Source: Nyssa sinensis (lineage: Eukaryota; Streptophyta; Magnoliopsida; Cornales; Nyssaceae). From it: 64,000 nucleotides of DNA. Shown here piece by piece: positions 26,101-37,405 of this stretch (its first letter is position 1; every line of letters begins with the position of its first letter). The position numbers and the translations under genes were made by a program. Under the pieces are notes generated by a model. The model was not told the origin of the DNA and searched no databases. It saw nothing but the letters and a program-made list of their open reading frames with translations. The stretch is taken from the NCBI GenBank assembly GCA_008638375.1, contig CM018049.1, positions 868,001 to 932,000 on the forward strand, in the 5' to 3' direction.

Positions 26101-29100
26101 CTTGAGTGCTTCAGTAATTTGCATACCACTGCCAACAGGGAGAACATGAATTTCTCAGATCAGGTAGCCCATCAACAAGGTAAATGAACATGACCGGATA
26201 TTTCATGATATGATCTTAACCACAATATGAGTTCTCATCTGTTCACTACATTTTCAAGACCACATGACAATAGAAACAGATTGAATTGTTAAGATTATTC
26301 GATGTGAATTGCAAGGCCCAGGACACATTTAATACAGGAGCCTTTCAGCACTAAACTATTCTAGCAAGTATAGGCCATGTTTATATTTATGGAATGCATG
26401 TCATAAACTCCCACTACTATAACCTATCTGTCTACTCATTCCTGAATGACAAACAAAAATAAATAAATGAGGCAAAATCACTTACGACGAACCATCCAAA
26501 CTGGAAAGCATATCCCCTGAATCTTTCTTGTCAACTTTTTTCCCTTGCATTAAAAATTTAAGACAATATCACCAAAACAATCCTTTTAGGGAGAGTTTTC
26601 TTAAAGAACACCGGTAAATATATGAAACCTGCCTAATCCACTTCTCCAAAAAAAGATGATCAGTATAATTGGCTGTATTATTATTGATAAAGAAAGTAAA
26701 ATGAGAATATGATACACATACCATCAGATGAGGATTCCGGGAGGTATTTTGCAAGTCGATATTTCTGGATGCATCACATGCCAAAATTAATGAAAATCAC
26801 AAAAGAAACAAAAATCTGAGAGGAGAAAAAAGTATGGATGAACCTAGGACCTTTTCCTGTGGGAATGGTGGGTTGTATTTTATTTTGTTTTTCCTTTTGG
26901 TGGTGGTGGGGAATAAAATGTAAAAACCAAAACAGTATCCAAAAAGAAATCGCCATTTTTATCATTAAGTAGTTAGGCACTAATAAAAACTATTAGAACT
27001 TTCTTTGTAAAGAGAAATGTTTTGTTATCAAATGATTCAGAATATAATAACAGGAAGGGTAAAAAAATGTCAGGACTGCAGGGAGGTAATAGCAAAAACA
27101 CATCCCCCCCCCCCCCTTTCTCTCTCTCTGTGTCCCTCAACAGAATCAATATACCTGTAAATGGCTTTTGACATGGTAGATTGTTAGACCTTGTACACCC
27201 ATGACTCTGAGGACACCTTTGGGTGTAGCCCCTGAAAGAAAGAAAGAAAACTATTTTAAATGATGTAGGACAGATATGGTACCCTAAAAATAAGGAAATT
27301 TGTTTCAAAGATGTATTACGGTTTTTAGTTTTTCAAATTTGAGCTTATTTCAAATTAGTTATCTTTATTCTTTTTTATTCAAAATAGGAGTCTTTACTGT
27401 ATTAGGATTAGGATAAAGATAAGAGTTGTGGCTTCCTAGTCAAAATAGTAGTATTCTAGCTCTATAAATATGATGTAATAGGTCCTTATAGTTAAGTTTT
27501 TAATCAATAAAATATTAATTTTGAATTTTACAGAATTTTTCTCTTGCTTGGGTTGATTGTTCCTGTTGTAGATATTGACGTTGGTCGTATCTATTCCTTT
27601 CACGTTTCCCTACTGCATTAGTTGGTATCAGAGGATTCGCCTGGCTTGATGGCAATTGGTGGAGACGGAATCAAAAATTCCATTGACGTTGGTCATGGGA
27701 TGAAGGCTATGTTGGGTACCATTGAAGAACATAGGCAGCAATTCTACGATATGTTTGTTGAGATCCGCGAGATGCTTCTAGAATTCAGTCTCAAAGCCAA
27801 CAGAGACTCTACAATCAGCAAGAATTACACCAAAGGATTTGCTTGAGGCCAACCTGTTGATAAACCCATTCTACAAAAGTGTGGTAGCCTGTTAGAAAAA
27901 CGAGCAAGCTCTAATAAGATTTCACCGCCAATTCTGGTACATTGACCGACGATTACTAGAGAGTTTGTTATACAAATGGCTAGTAAACACTAGCAACTAT
28001 CTTTCAATGAACTTCATGTCAAGACAAACACTGAAGATTTTCAATGTATGACAACAACTCCTATTGGGGAAAAAGTTAAAAAAGAAGAAAGTTCATAATT
28101 AATAGATCAAAGTATGGATCTAGTGGAATCAGAAGATTCTACAGGCTCTTTAATGGAAGAGGAAGACAATATTAATTCAATTATTGTGGCAAAAAAAAAA
28201 AAGAAATCCTTATAAGTACAATCAGCGTTACCGATGGGGACAAATTTGAAGCATCATAATACACTTCTGGTGAAACTGCAATGTTATCTATGGGGCTTAC
28301 AAGAGGAGGAAGTTCTCTTTCTTTTCAAGGTTCATACGGTACAACTCCAAAGGTTCTATTTATCTTGATAAACTAAAACTAATGTTAGAATCTGAAGGAG
28401 AAGATTGGGAAAGAACAAACAAGAAATTTGTCTACGGTAACGAGAAAGATGGGTCATTCCTACTAGGTTCAAAACTTGTACATATGCACTTTTTCCCTCT
28501 TGCACATTCTCTTTCTTTGGAATATGAAGACAGACAAGAACTTTTCTCAATTGACTCCCATTGGCCAAATCAATCTACAAGCAAAGACAATAGTGGAAAT
28601 AATAACAAAGCACTAGAATTTGATAAAGAGTATGACACAGCTTTGTTTGAGATAATTTTCGATAGTTGCAGAACATCTTGATTTAATGGTTATGTTCTTA
28701 TTAGTTACGGATGAGTTCGAGGTCAAGTACATCCTGTTAACTCAAGGACAAGTTTTTTCCAAGTGGGGGAAACTGATGTAGGATAAATATGGTACCCTAA
28801 AAAAAAGAAATTTGTTTCAAAGATGTATTAGGATTTTTAGTTTTCCAAATTTGAGCTTATTTCAAATTGGTTATCTTTATTGTTTTTTATTCAAATAAGA
28901 GTCTTTGTTGCATTAGGATTAGGATAAAATTAAGAGTTACGGTTTTCTAGTCAAAATAGTAGTATTTTACCTCTATAAATATGATATAATAAGTCTTTAT
29001 GGTTAAGTTTTTTATTAATAAAATATTAATTTCAAATTTTAGAGAATTTATTCTCTTGCTTGGGTTGATTGTTCCTTGTTGTAGATGTTGACGTTGGTCG

Positions 29101-29917
29101 TATCTATTCCTTTCACGTTTCCGTGCTGCCTTGTTAAAACACTTCCATGGCTAGGCAAAAATTTTACATATAAAAACTTGTCAAGTTTCTCATTAAAATG
29201 CCCAAGCGCTTGAAAGAGTTTCATCAAGAAATTGATCCACCTTCTCTAGCAGTTCCTGTTCTCAAATGTTTTACACAATAACAATACCCATTTGACCTAA
29301 CAGCCAGTTTAGATCATAAAAAGGTCAAATGTTGAATCATCAAGAACCCATTTAAGTTCAAAAATAATACTACTCACATATTAATGTAAAATATCACTGA
29401 TGAGTACGAGTCACAAACAAAATGTTTTTTTTTTGTTTCATTCATTAAATTTTCCTAGATTGTCCAAGAACAGCTGGAAATTTCCACTAACTGGTTCATA
29501 ATGTATTAACTTCTGTTACTTTGATAAAATGAATCAGAATTAAGAAGCTATACAGAAGGAAATCTTAACTTTTTATTTATTTTACTGTTGTGCAGGAGAG
29601 AAAAAGACATCAAACAACATTAATTTGGCATAGTTAATGTCACATATCAAAACTAAAAATAAAAAAAGTTGGCCATATGAAGGTCCGCATAACTCACGAT
29701 CTGGTCCACCCAATTGTGCCACAGCATCAACAAAGCGTTCGTGAAGTTCATGTGTCCAACGCAGCCGTTGCTTTGAGGCCAGACTAGGATTATTGTTAAG
29801 ACTGTTCCCTCCACCAATGGGGTCCATTGTTCTGGCACCACAATCTAATTGCTGACTATGGACCACTGAGTTGCTGCGAACTAAGCTTGAACTAGGAACA
29901 CCCTTCGGTCGATACAT
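20155..29917 (-). CDS. PHL7: MYB-CC (G2-like) transcription factor, PHL7-type, six coding exons
   Basis: Coding exons on the minus strand: 29917-29698, 27231-27155, 26764-26722, 26543-26486, 26128-26059, 20682-20155 (stop TGA). Together they are 996 bp and 331 residues, and every junction keeps frame. Residues about 49-105 form a single MYB/SANT-like GARP domain ([50 protein letters not shown], the SHLQKYR signature). Residues about 134-185 form the MYB-CC coiled coil with LHEQLE, then [10 protein letters not shown]. The C-terminal half is Ser/Pro-rich with [20 protein letters not shown]. Proteins of this family act in the nucleus, bind imperfect palindromic P1BS-type sites as dimers, and several control phosphate-starvation responses; the exact role of PHL7 is less clear. 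Start: first ATG of a plausible reading frame (MYRPKG), with an in-frame Met31 as alternative. The symbol rests on remembered similarity to At2g01060. Confidence 0.9.
21124..23363. mobile_element. Possible TIR-bounded insertion in intron 5
   Basis: The left edge GGAATAAAATATTCACAG and the inverted right edge (GATATTTTATTCC) share about 12 bp. Both subterminal regions are rich in ATATCGCGATAT-like and ATATCAATAT-like motifs. No target duplication could be matched and no transposase is visible. It may equally be two separate AT-rich elements. Confidence 0.25.
22490..22810. other. GC-rich island in intron 5, unassigned
   Basis: About 300 bp with far higher GC than its surroundings. It includes a GCCGCTGCCGCTGCCCCCGCC run and open frames of 60-105 codons on both strands, one giving a Ser/Thr/Ala-rich peptide and the other a Gly/Ser-rich peptide. 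It could be a captured exon fragment carried by a transposon. I do not recognise the source. Confidence 0.3.
24385..25085 (+). pseudogene. 5'-truncated L1 LINE, 3' end with zinc-binding RT domain
   Basis: The plus-strand translation gives the end of a plant L1 ORF2: a [16 protein letters not shown] segment, [20 protein letters not shown], then the reverse-transcriptase zinc-binding motif CVMCKRDEE...HLLLHC...LW and FWCAWNERN. It has internal stops and at least one frameshift (near 24580). The 3' UTR ends around AATTGGGAATAAAGATTTGTTG at 25050-25080, typical of plant L1 tails. Inactive. Confidence 0.75.
25845..25945 (+). mobile_element. SINE-like repeat in intron 5
   Basis: A-box-like TTAGCTTGATTGGTA at about 25859 and B box GGGTTCAAGTCTC about 45 bp on, then an A-rich tail. 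It is closely related to the better-bounded copy at 37406-37529. Target duplication is not clear. Confidence 0.55.
27261..27617 (+). repeat. 5' LTR of the intron-1 element
   Basis: Direct-repeat copy next to the primer-binding site. It contains CTCTATAAATATGATG (TATA-like, near 27460) and AATAAAATATTAA (near 27505, polyA-signal-like). Confidence 0.85.
27622..27846 (+). pseudogene. Short gag-like open frame in the intron-1 element
   Basis: A 74-codon frame follows the primer-binding site. It is helix-prone, with an [20 protein letters not shown] stretch compatible with a retrotransposon gag N-terminus. It stops well short of a full gag and no zinc knuckle follows. Function unproven. Confidence 0.35.
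28774..29133 (+). repeat. 3' LTR of the intron-1 element
   Basis: Second direct-repeat copy, preceded by the polypurine tract. It has the same TATA-like and AATAAA-like positions as the 5' copy. Confidence 0.85.
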
Positions 29918-30767
29918 TTGTCATTTATCTAAAACAAAGAAACCAGAGTCATCAAAAGCATGAACAAACAAGTAAAACTTCAAGCTTAATTACCATATGC
30001 ATTTGGAAAACAGATGATTAAACAGCCAAAAGAGAGTGGCATATTTCAATAGTCTACAATAAAAAGGTTAAAGGATGAAATAATTCTGCATTCCTTGGCT
30101 GACAGGTTTGAGATGGAAAGTATAAACTTATACACACACTCACCCAATTCTTTCAATATTTTAGATTGCATCACAAGAGACGCTTAGCCAAAAAAGGAAA
30201 AAGAAGTATAGACATGAGAGTTGAGACACCTGAACCCTCTGGAAACCAACCCATTACCATTATCTTAACAAATCCATGTTATCATCTTTTTTATCCAGCC
30301 CAAACCCCTAAGATTTTGAACCAAACATAAGGGGAATATCTGTAAGAACTTCAATAAGGTATGCTGAAGCTTCCAAATATCCTTGAGAAAAGAAACCAAC
30401 CTATGGTCAGTTCAAAATCTTGTATATGTAACTTTTTAACTTCTAATCTCCTTAAATCCTCATTTTTTTTTTTTTTTTTTTAACTTTTTGAGTAGAAGTC
30501 AATGCATGGAACCAGAGCAAGCAAAGTTAAAACCTTAGTAGGATTAAGCTGAACATATATCTACTCCATGTTTTAGTTACTTGGGTCCAACATTCAGATT
30601 GATTTGATCAGGCCTTCAACTAGCATAAAGCCAGTTATTTTTGTCCATGATAGAAATTAACAACTAATAACAACTCAATAAGTGAAGGTGCAAATAATTG
30701 TAAAGGAATACCATTCAGTGGATTCCGGAGCCATTATGAGGGGATATGTCATGATTGACTGAAGGTT

Positions 30768-31180
30768 TTGATTCAACAGTGGTCTCTTGCTTGGGGTGAG
30801 GCTCCTACGGCGGATATTCTCCAAAAAAGGGGATTTCACATTGTGGGAAGGTGTAGCATGTGCCTACAAAATGTTGAGACAATTAGAGATCTTTTCCTTC
30901 ACTGTTCTTTTGTGAATGAAATATGGGACCTATTGTTTGCATTGTTTGGATGTTGTTGGGTAATGCCTTGTTTGTTGATTAACTTTTTGAGAAGTTGGGA
31001 TGGGGGGAGGGGGTTAGAGCCATGGCCAGAGGATATGGAAGATCACACCAATATGCTTGTTTTTGTGTCTTTGGAGAAAAAGGAATCAACGCGTATTTGA
31101 AGGCAAATCAATGGATCTTTGTAGGTTTAAGGATCATTTTTGAAGATTTTATACTTTTGGATCAATAGAAGCATACCCCT
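30768..31180 (+). pseudogene. L1 LINE 3' fragment (zinc-binding RT domain)
   Basis: Reads ADILQKRGFHIVGRCSMC, then an ETIRDLFLHCSF...IWDLLF segment, the C-x2-C...H-x4-C zinc-binding signature of plant L1 ORF2. A frameshift near 31070 leads on to VFEGKSMDLCRFKDHF in another frame. Truncated at both ends. Confidence 0.75.
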
Positions 31181-31219
31181 CGTATGTATTAAGCAATCAA
31201 TTGTTCCAAAAGTTTAAAC

Positions 31220-31464
31220 TGTTAGAGAATGGGCCAATAATGTATATCAAGCTCTCGACACTCCCCCTCACGTGCGACCCCAAACTCGCACATGGCTAGG
31301 CAAAGAAACCACAGATAAATGCGAAGGAGAAGAGAATACAAATGCAAACAAGGAATAAATACAAATAGAGAGATTTCAACCCAAGACCTCCCACAACTAG
31401 AGCTTTAATACCAAAACTTAAGTTGTTAGAGAATACGCCAACAATGTATATCAAGCTCTCAACA
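31220..31464 (-). mobile_element. SMART-like mini LTR retrotransposon, about 245 bp
   Basis: Two 41-bp direct repeats (31220-31260 and 31424-31464), each starting TG and ending CA, differ at 4 positions. Read on the minus strand, the first is followed by TTTTGGTATTAAAGCTC, close to the Met-tRNA primer-binding site. The second is preceded by GAGGGGGAGTG, a polypurine tract. This matches the layout of SMART/FRetro129-type elements described in plants. GTATGTAT flanks at 31182 and 31465, with a leftover half-interior between 31190 and 31219. Confidence 0.75.
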
Positions 31465-31599
31465 GTATGTATATAATTTTGAAATTTTTTTAGATAGAAT
31501 GGGGCTCTAGTTTTTGTGAGCCTTTTTTTGTAAATGGGTTGCCCCCCTTGGGCATGCTTGAATACAATTACTTACAAATAAATAAAAAAATTGTGGTCC

Positions 31600-32180
31600 A
31601 TATATGGGTTAAAAATGGTGGAGCCAAGGGAGGATGCAATTAGATGGAAGCTGAGTCCAAATGGGAGATTTAGTGTGCAGTCCTTTTTTAGGGTGATGCT
31701 AGTTGACGTGGGAGATTGCTTTCAGTGCAAAAGTATTTGGAAGGTGAATGTTCCTTCCAAGGTGTCTTTTTTTGTTTGGATTGTGGCGTTGGATGTGATC
31801 CTTATGATAGACAATCTTGGTAAAAAATGAAAGATATTACCAAACTGGTGTTGTATGTGCAAGCAGCGACCATTTATTGCTTCATTCTCCAGTAGCTTAG
31901 GAAGTGTGGTCTATGACTCATGATTTTTGGCGTTTGTGACTATGCAAGGTCGATGAAGGAGCTTTTATGTGTTGGGGGCTTGCCTATCTATCTAAGAAGG
32001 TCAGATCGGCCTTGAAATCTGCTCCTTTTTGCTTAACGTGGTATCTTTGGTGGAAACGAAAACAAAGAACTTTCGAATGTATAAAGATTCCCATTTTTCA
32101 ATTTTAAAGGAAAATGTTAGATACTTTTTATTTTTGGGTGGCAGAAAATTATCCCATTTCTTTGTCATCATTCATTGATT
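31600..32180 (+). pseudogene. L1 LINE ORF2 C-terminal fragment
   Basis: A 71-codon stretch (AIRWKLSPNGRFSVQSFF, then SIWKVNVPSKVSFFVW) is the familiar segment before the zinc-binding domain of plant L1 ORF2. It degenerates after about 31830 into frames with stops. The TGGAAACGAAAACAAAGAACTTTCGA stretch near 32050 corresponds to the end of ORF2. Confidence 0.65.
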
Positions 32181-32269
32181 TTTTGGAAGAAATGCATTGT
32201 ATTAGGAGGAGGTGAATAGTCTTTTTTTTGTTTGGTTTTGGGTTGTATATTGATTGCACTCCATCAATA

Positions 32270-32400
32270 ATGGGTAGATTGTCATTGGGGTGTTGCCGCA
32301 GGAGCTTTGTTCATGTTCAAGTTCCCCTCCAAGGAAGAGGTATTGAGGGTCTTGAATGGAAAGGATTGGAACTTTGAAGGAGAACGAATATGTTTGGATC
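32270..32400 (+). repeat. Duplicated ORF1 segment of the L1
   Basis: About 130 bp nearly identical to 32866-32996 (AGATTGTCATTGGGG to GAAGGAGAACCAATAT-like), about 600 bp upstream in the same orientation. Either a local duplication or the remnant of a second L1 copy. Confidence 0.7.
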
Positions 32401-34887
32401 GTACAAATTGCATGATGTCTTGGAGGAAGCTTCAAAGGAGAAGAAGAGGCAGGGTCACCCATGAATGAACCATCCAAGGAAGAGGAAGAAGCTTAAGGTT
32501 GTGGCATTGGTCGAACATCGGAGGGGGCTATATGAAGGTGGAATCCTCTGTAGGGGAAGCCAAGCACTATCTTTACCTACCTGAAACAAACAAAGGACAA
32601 GGATGGTTGATGATGGCAAAGGCTTTTTGTAAGTCAGGGTTGTCTCCGCTGAGAAGGAGGATAACAAGGAACACGTATCGGGACAGGGTAGTGATCAGGG
32701 GATGGCCAAAGACATCATTATTGGTGGAGAAGGGTCATATGGGAGTTTGGGAAGCTATTTGTGTGAACTCTAAGTCTTGCAAAGCACGACTAGAGTTTCC
32801 GGGTAGGTGTTTGGTAGGGCAACTGGTTTCTTCACAAATGCCGGTGCCAGACATAGGGTTCAATAATGGGCAGATTGTCATTGGGGGGTTGCCGCGGGAT
32901 CTTTGTTCATGTTCAAGTTCCCCTCCAAGGAAGAGGCATTGAGGGTATTGAATGGAAGGGATTGGAGGAAGTTTGAAGGAGAACCAATATATCTGGATCG
33001 TAGAGATGCGGCAGGGTGTTTTATTAGATCCGAGGAGCTCAGAGAATATTGGGTGCGATTCATGGGTCTGCCAGCATATTGTGGAGCATGGAGGTGTCTA
33101 AGACACTGGGGGAGTGTTGTGCAGACATCTTGGGTGTGGATGAGACTACTATGGGCAGACACCGGCTCCAGTGGGCCCGGGGTCTTGTTAGAGCTTTTCC
33201 TAGATCCATTCCAACCACAGTGAAGGTTCAAGCAAGGTTATAGAGGTTCGAAATTCGAATTTAGACATAGACGGGATAGCAAGTTGTGACGACTCAAGCA
33301 ATCGGAGAAGATATCAGTCTTCAGAATATGGCGGAAGCTTCATTGACATGGATGACTGCTTTGCACGTGCGACAGGTACGTGAAGGTGAAGGGAATAGGA
33401 AATCTGCAAAGCTGACAGGTGGCAAAAGTATGAAGACAATCATATCAAATAAAGGGCGAGTTCAAATTTTAAAACCACAAAAGAGGGGTACTGGGCTGAT
33501 GGGCTATGGTTATTATGGTGGGCAGCGATATGTCAATGGGACCCACTATAGTGGGCCTTGCAATTTAATGATAGAGGCCTTTACGTGCAAGGCCATGGAC
33601 AAAAGAATGAAGTGGGTTGGGAAATGCCCAGAAGGGTGGCAAAGGTCCAAAGGACAGGTTCTCAAGGCAATAGGACTAGGCCAAGACAGTTCTATTAATC
33701 CGCTTAGTCATAAGTTGAATGGGAGGCTGTCTGATGAAGCGCAGCTTAATGCGCAGGCCCAAGAACCCACTCAACCAATTAAAATGGGCCATTGTAATAC
33801 AATTGGGGTAAAGCAGTTGAGAGGATCTGATTCAACGAAAGGGGATTTACAGTACTCTTCAAGAAATTCAAGTTATTGATAAGGAGTAAGAATTCGAGGT
33901 TTCATGGCGTCCAAAGTCCAGGGCATTGTGGCTAAAAGAAGGTGTTCGCAAACTAAATTTTTTTCAGGGCTGCTAATGCACATAATAGGAGGAACAAGAT
34001 TTCTTCTATGAAAATTGGGAATCAGAAGCTCTCTCAAGATCAACAGGTGAGGTAGGGGATTGCAAACTTTTATAAGGAGTTGTTCACTGAAATTTGTAAT
34101 TGGAGACCGATGTAGAGGATTTGCAGTTGGCTGGTTTGAATGGTGAAGCGGCAGACAGTTTAGAAAAACCTTTTGTGGAAAGATTTTGTAGGCATTGAAC
34201 TCGTGTGATGTGGTATTAAGTCCTAGGCCCCAATAGGGGTTCATAATGGATGTTTTTAAGCACTAATGGGAGGTAGTAAAGGGTCATGTGCTGGCCCTTT
34301 TTGAGCAATGGGGCCTTTGAAAGAAGCATAAATGCCTCTTTCATTGTGCTTATTCCAAAGGAGAGGTGCAGAGAATATTCGGGATTTTCAGCCTATCAAC
34401 CTAGTGGAGAGCGTGTATATGTTATTGGCCAAGGTGCTCACCTTAAGGTTGAAGGAAGTGGTGGATAGTGTCATCTCTAGTAGTTAGAATGCTTTCGTGG
34501 GGTAGGAAAATCTTGGATGTTGTGTTAATGGCAAGTGAGTGCATTGATTCTAGAAGGAAAAGGAAGGAAAATGATCTGATTTGCAAGCTGGATATCAAGA
34601 GAGCATATGACCGCATTAATTGGGATTGCTTGTTGTCCTTGATGAGAAGGATGGGGTCTGGGAGAGGTGGTGGGGTTAGATGAGGACATGTATTTCTCCA
34701 GTTTCCATGTTGGTCTTGTTGAATGGGTCTCCTGCTAGCTTCTTCCAGTCGTCTAGCGGTCTTAGGCCAGGGGTGTTTTGCATTACGGAGGCTTTATAAA
34801 GCGAAAGTTGCAGGCTTCTTGGAGAGATTTAGAGTGGGAGATGGGGAGGGTAGCAATGTGGGGGTTTCACGTCTACTATTTCTTGAC

Positions 34888-35749
34888 CAATGTAGTTAAA
34901 GGCGAAAGGCGTCCTTAAGGCACCAAGGTCTCACATTGCCCGAAAAGCGATGCGACAAAAAAGCGTTAGCCTTAGTGAAGAAAGGCACTAACTAATAAAA
35001 TAAAATAAATATATATATATATATATATTACATATTAAAAGTTAATTCATTTTAAGTTAAATAATATCTTATCATTAAAATAATTATCATGTAACACTAA
35101 AAAGTTCAATCTAAAAACTACATATGACATACTTAGGTGATATAACCATTTTAAACTTTAGTGTTCTTTTCTAAATTAATATTCAAAGTTTTGTTATCTA
35201 TCAAGTCTTGCTACTCCTAATAAGGAAGACATGAAAAGCACAATCTCGTAGACATCTAAACTAATTCTCAAAAATCAGGCCCACGTTAGGAAGACTTCCC
35301 ATATAGGTGATTGATTTAGTTGATGGAAGGACAATGTTTTATCGTGGGCAAGTTCAGATTTTGTGAAAAATGATGATAGTTTACTGGTTATTGAAGATGA
35401 AATATCAATCCCTACTTAAAGTGATTACCTAGGTGTTGCCTCTTTGAAGACGCCTGGCCTAGAACATGTTAAGGCGATAAAACTGAAAATTGCCTCGCCT
35501 GATTGCCTAAGCGACAAGGTGATCACCTTTGATAACATATAAATGCATAAAACACTATAAACATAAGGACATACAAGTAAAATATATTACAATTAAAAAG
35601 GTCATCGCATGGTCATCTCTCAACTTGCTTAAAGTGATCGCCTAGGTGTTGCCTCTTTGAAGACGACCTGGAACATGTTAAGGCAATAAAACTAAAAATC
35701 GCATCGCCTGATTGCCTAAGCGACAAGGCGATCGCCTTTGACAACATTG
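34888..35749. mobile_element. MITE-like GGCG-rich element inserted in the L1
   Basis: Termini are inverted: the left reads CAATGTAGTTAAAGGCG and the right, reversed, reads CAATGTTGTCAAAGGCG. It splits the L1 reverse transcriptase between the LLF and the ADNT of its FADD-like catalytic box. A 120-bp 3' segment is present twice (about 35419-35536 and 35631-35749). No transposase. Family relative at 37643-38224. Confidence 0.7.
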
Positions 35750-37405
35750 TTGCTGACAACACTATAGTCTTTTGTGAAGCAAAGGACAGTCAACTACGGT
35801 TCCTTAGATGTATTCTCCTTTACTCTGAGACAATTTCAGGGGTTCATGTTAAATTGAGCAAGAGCGAATTAATTCAAGTAGGGGTAGTGGGGGAGTTGAG
35901 GAGTTGTCTTGGTCAATGGGATGCAAAGTGTTCCTCTTCTTACCCAAGCTTGCCCCCTAGGAGCCTCATCTTGATTTTTTGTACTGTGAGATCCCGTAGT
36001 TGAGGGATTCCGAAGGCATATAGCAGGTTGAAAGAGGTATTATCTAAGGGAGGGAGGATTAAGCTGATAAAGAGTACCCTTAACAACATGCCAACATACT
36101 AAATGTCTTGTTCCCTATCCTGGCTTCAATGAAAAGGAAGCTAAAGAATCTCCAAATGGATTTCTTATGCGGAGGCTTGGAGGATGGGAGAAAGGTTCAT
36201 TTAGTAGAGTGGGAGAGGGTTAAGACCCCTTTGTTGGTTGCGGCATTTTGTGTCCAAAACATGAGAATCTTTAATAGAGCTCTTTTGGGAAAATGGCTTT
36301 GAAGGTTCAGGGTAGCGGGTCAAGCTTTATGGAAAATGATTGTCATATTTAAATATGGGTACGAGGATGGAGGGTGGTTTTTCAAGGAAGTGGTGGGGGC
36401 ATTGGGGTGTGGTTTAAAGAAATCAAACCAAAATTAGATTGCTGATTTGAAAAAAAAAGCATTTGTTTTGTGGTGGGGGAGGATGCGAGGGTGAAGTTTG
36501 GAAGGATGATTGGAGCGGGGAGGGGAGTGTGGTCTCCCAATTTTAGGAAATTGTTTTTTTTTTTGATTGGGGAGTTAGAGGAGGTGACTAAACTCTATGA
36601 CATATCAAGTAGGTGCAGTTATATACACATAGCGGACACCATTATTTGGATTGGCAACAACTCTAAATCCTTCACAGAGAAGTCTTTCTATAATATTTTG
36701 ATGGGGCAGGGTGAGCAGCACTTTCCTTGGAAGTTAATATGGCATTCCCAAGCTCTTTCCAAGGTGGTTTTTTTTTTTTTTTTTTGCTTGGAAGGTGACT
36801 TGTGGGCTATCTTGACCATGGAGAATCTTCAAAAAAGAGGTTTTCAAATGGTGAATAGATGTTGTATGTGCAAGAGTGATGCAAGTCGGTTGATCATTCC
36901 TTGCCCGGTATCAAGGGGCAGCTAGTGTCTCATTTCTTTATTTTTGTTATCTCTGGGGTGCTGCCTGCTACAGTAAAAGACTTGCTTTTTAGGTGGAAGG
37001 GGAGAGGGGGAGAGCTAGAGGAAGAAACAGGGTGTGAAGGATGTACTTGATCTACCTTATAGGGTGCATTTGGAAAAAGAGAAGTAGGCTTTTTTTTACA
37101 GGATAGAGCAGCCCACTTTTGTTTTCAAAGATAACTTCTTGCAGTTGTTATTTTTTGGCCAAACTGGCTTTTCCATTGTATGTAATTTCCTTAGTTGGTT
37201 TTTGGGATCCTTAAGGTGTTAATTTGTTCCTTGTTAATTTTGTGGAATCCTTAAGGTGTTAATTTGTAGCCTTGCCCTTTTAATTAGTGGGTTCGTCCCC
37301 CTCAGGAAGCTTTTTTTATATATATACACATTATCAAAAAATGTAAAAAACCATTTTTAATAATGTGTTAGGATTTCAAGTGATCAAATACTATAATTGA
37401 TTATA

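Larger units (their letters stand above)
27261..29133 (+). mobile_element. Small non-autonomous LTR retrotransposon in intron 1
   Basis: Two direct repeats of about 355 bp (27261-27617 and 28774-about 29130) start TGATGTAGGA and differ at roughly one base in ten. After the left LTR, TGGTATCAGAG (27623-27633) matches the standard initiator-Met tRNA primer-binding site. Before the right LTR lies a polypurine tract AAGTGGGGGAAA (28761-28772). A TTAAA pentamer borders both sides (27256-27260 and 29134-29138). The interior is only about 1.15 kb and has no RT or integrase, so the element must have been mobilised in trans. It lies antisense to the host gene. Confidence 0.85.
32262..37330 (+). pseudogene. 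Degenerate L1 LINE, ORF1 to 3' UTR, endonuclease missing
   Basis: Order on the plus strand: ORF1 with a DUF4283-type region (KGRGW-like start at about 32590; FKFPSKEEALRVL...RDWRKFEGEPIYLDR at about 32905-33005; frameshift, then LQWARGLVRAFPRSIPTTVKVQ), a basic linker (33286-33879), RT N-terminal region (KSRALWLKEG near 33925; [16 protein letters not shown] at about 34590-34635), RT C-terminal part after an insertion (36075-36300), and the zinc-binding end (36800-36890). ORF1 runs directly into the RT lead-in, so the apurinic-type endonuclease domain expected before RT is absent. Many stops and frameshifts; inactive. Confidence 0.75.

Noticed and set aside
27103..27117. Poly-C run as a regulatory element
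   Set aside because: It lies within intron 2 next to a CT-rich tract; it may be simple slippage, and nothing supports a role.
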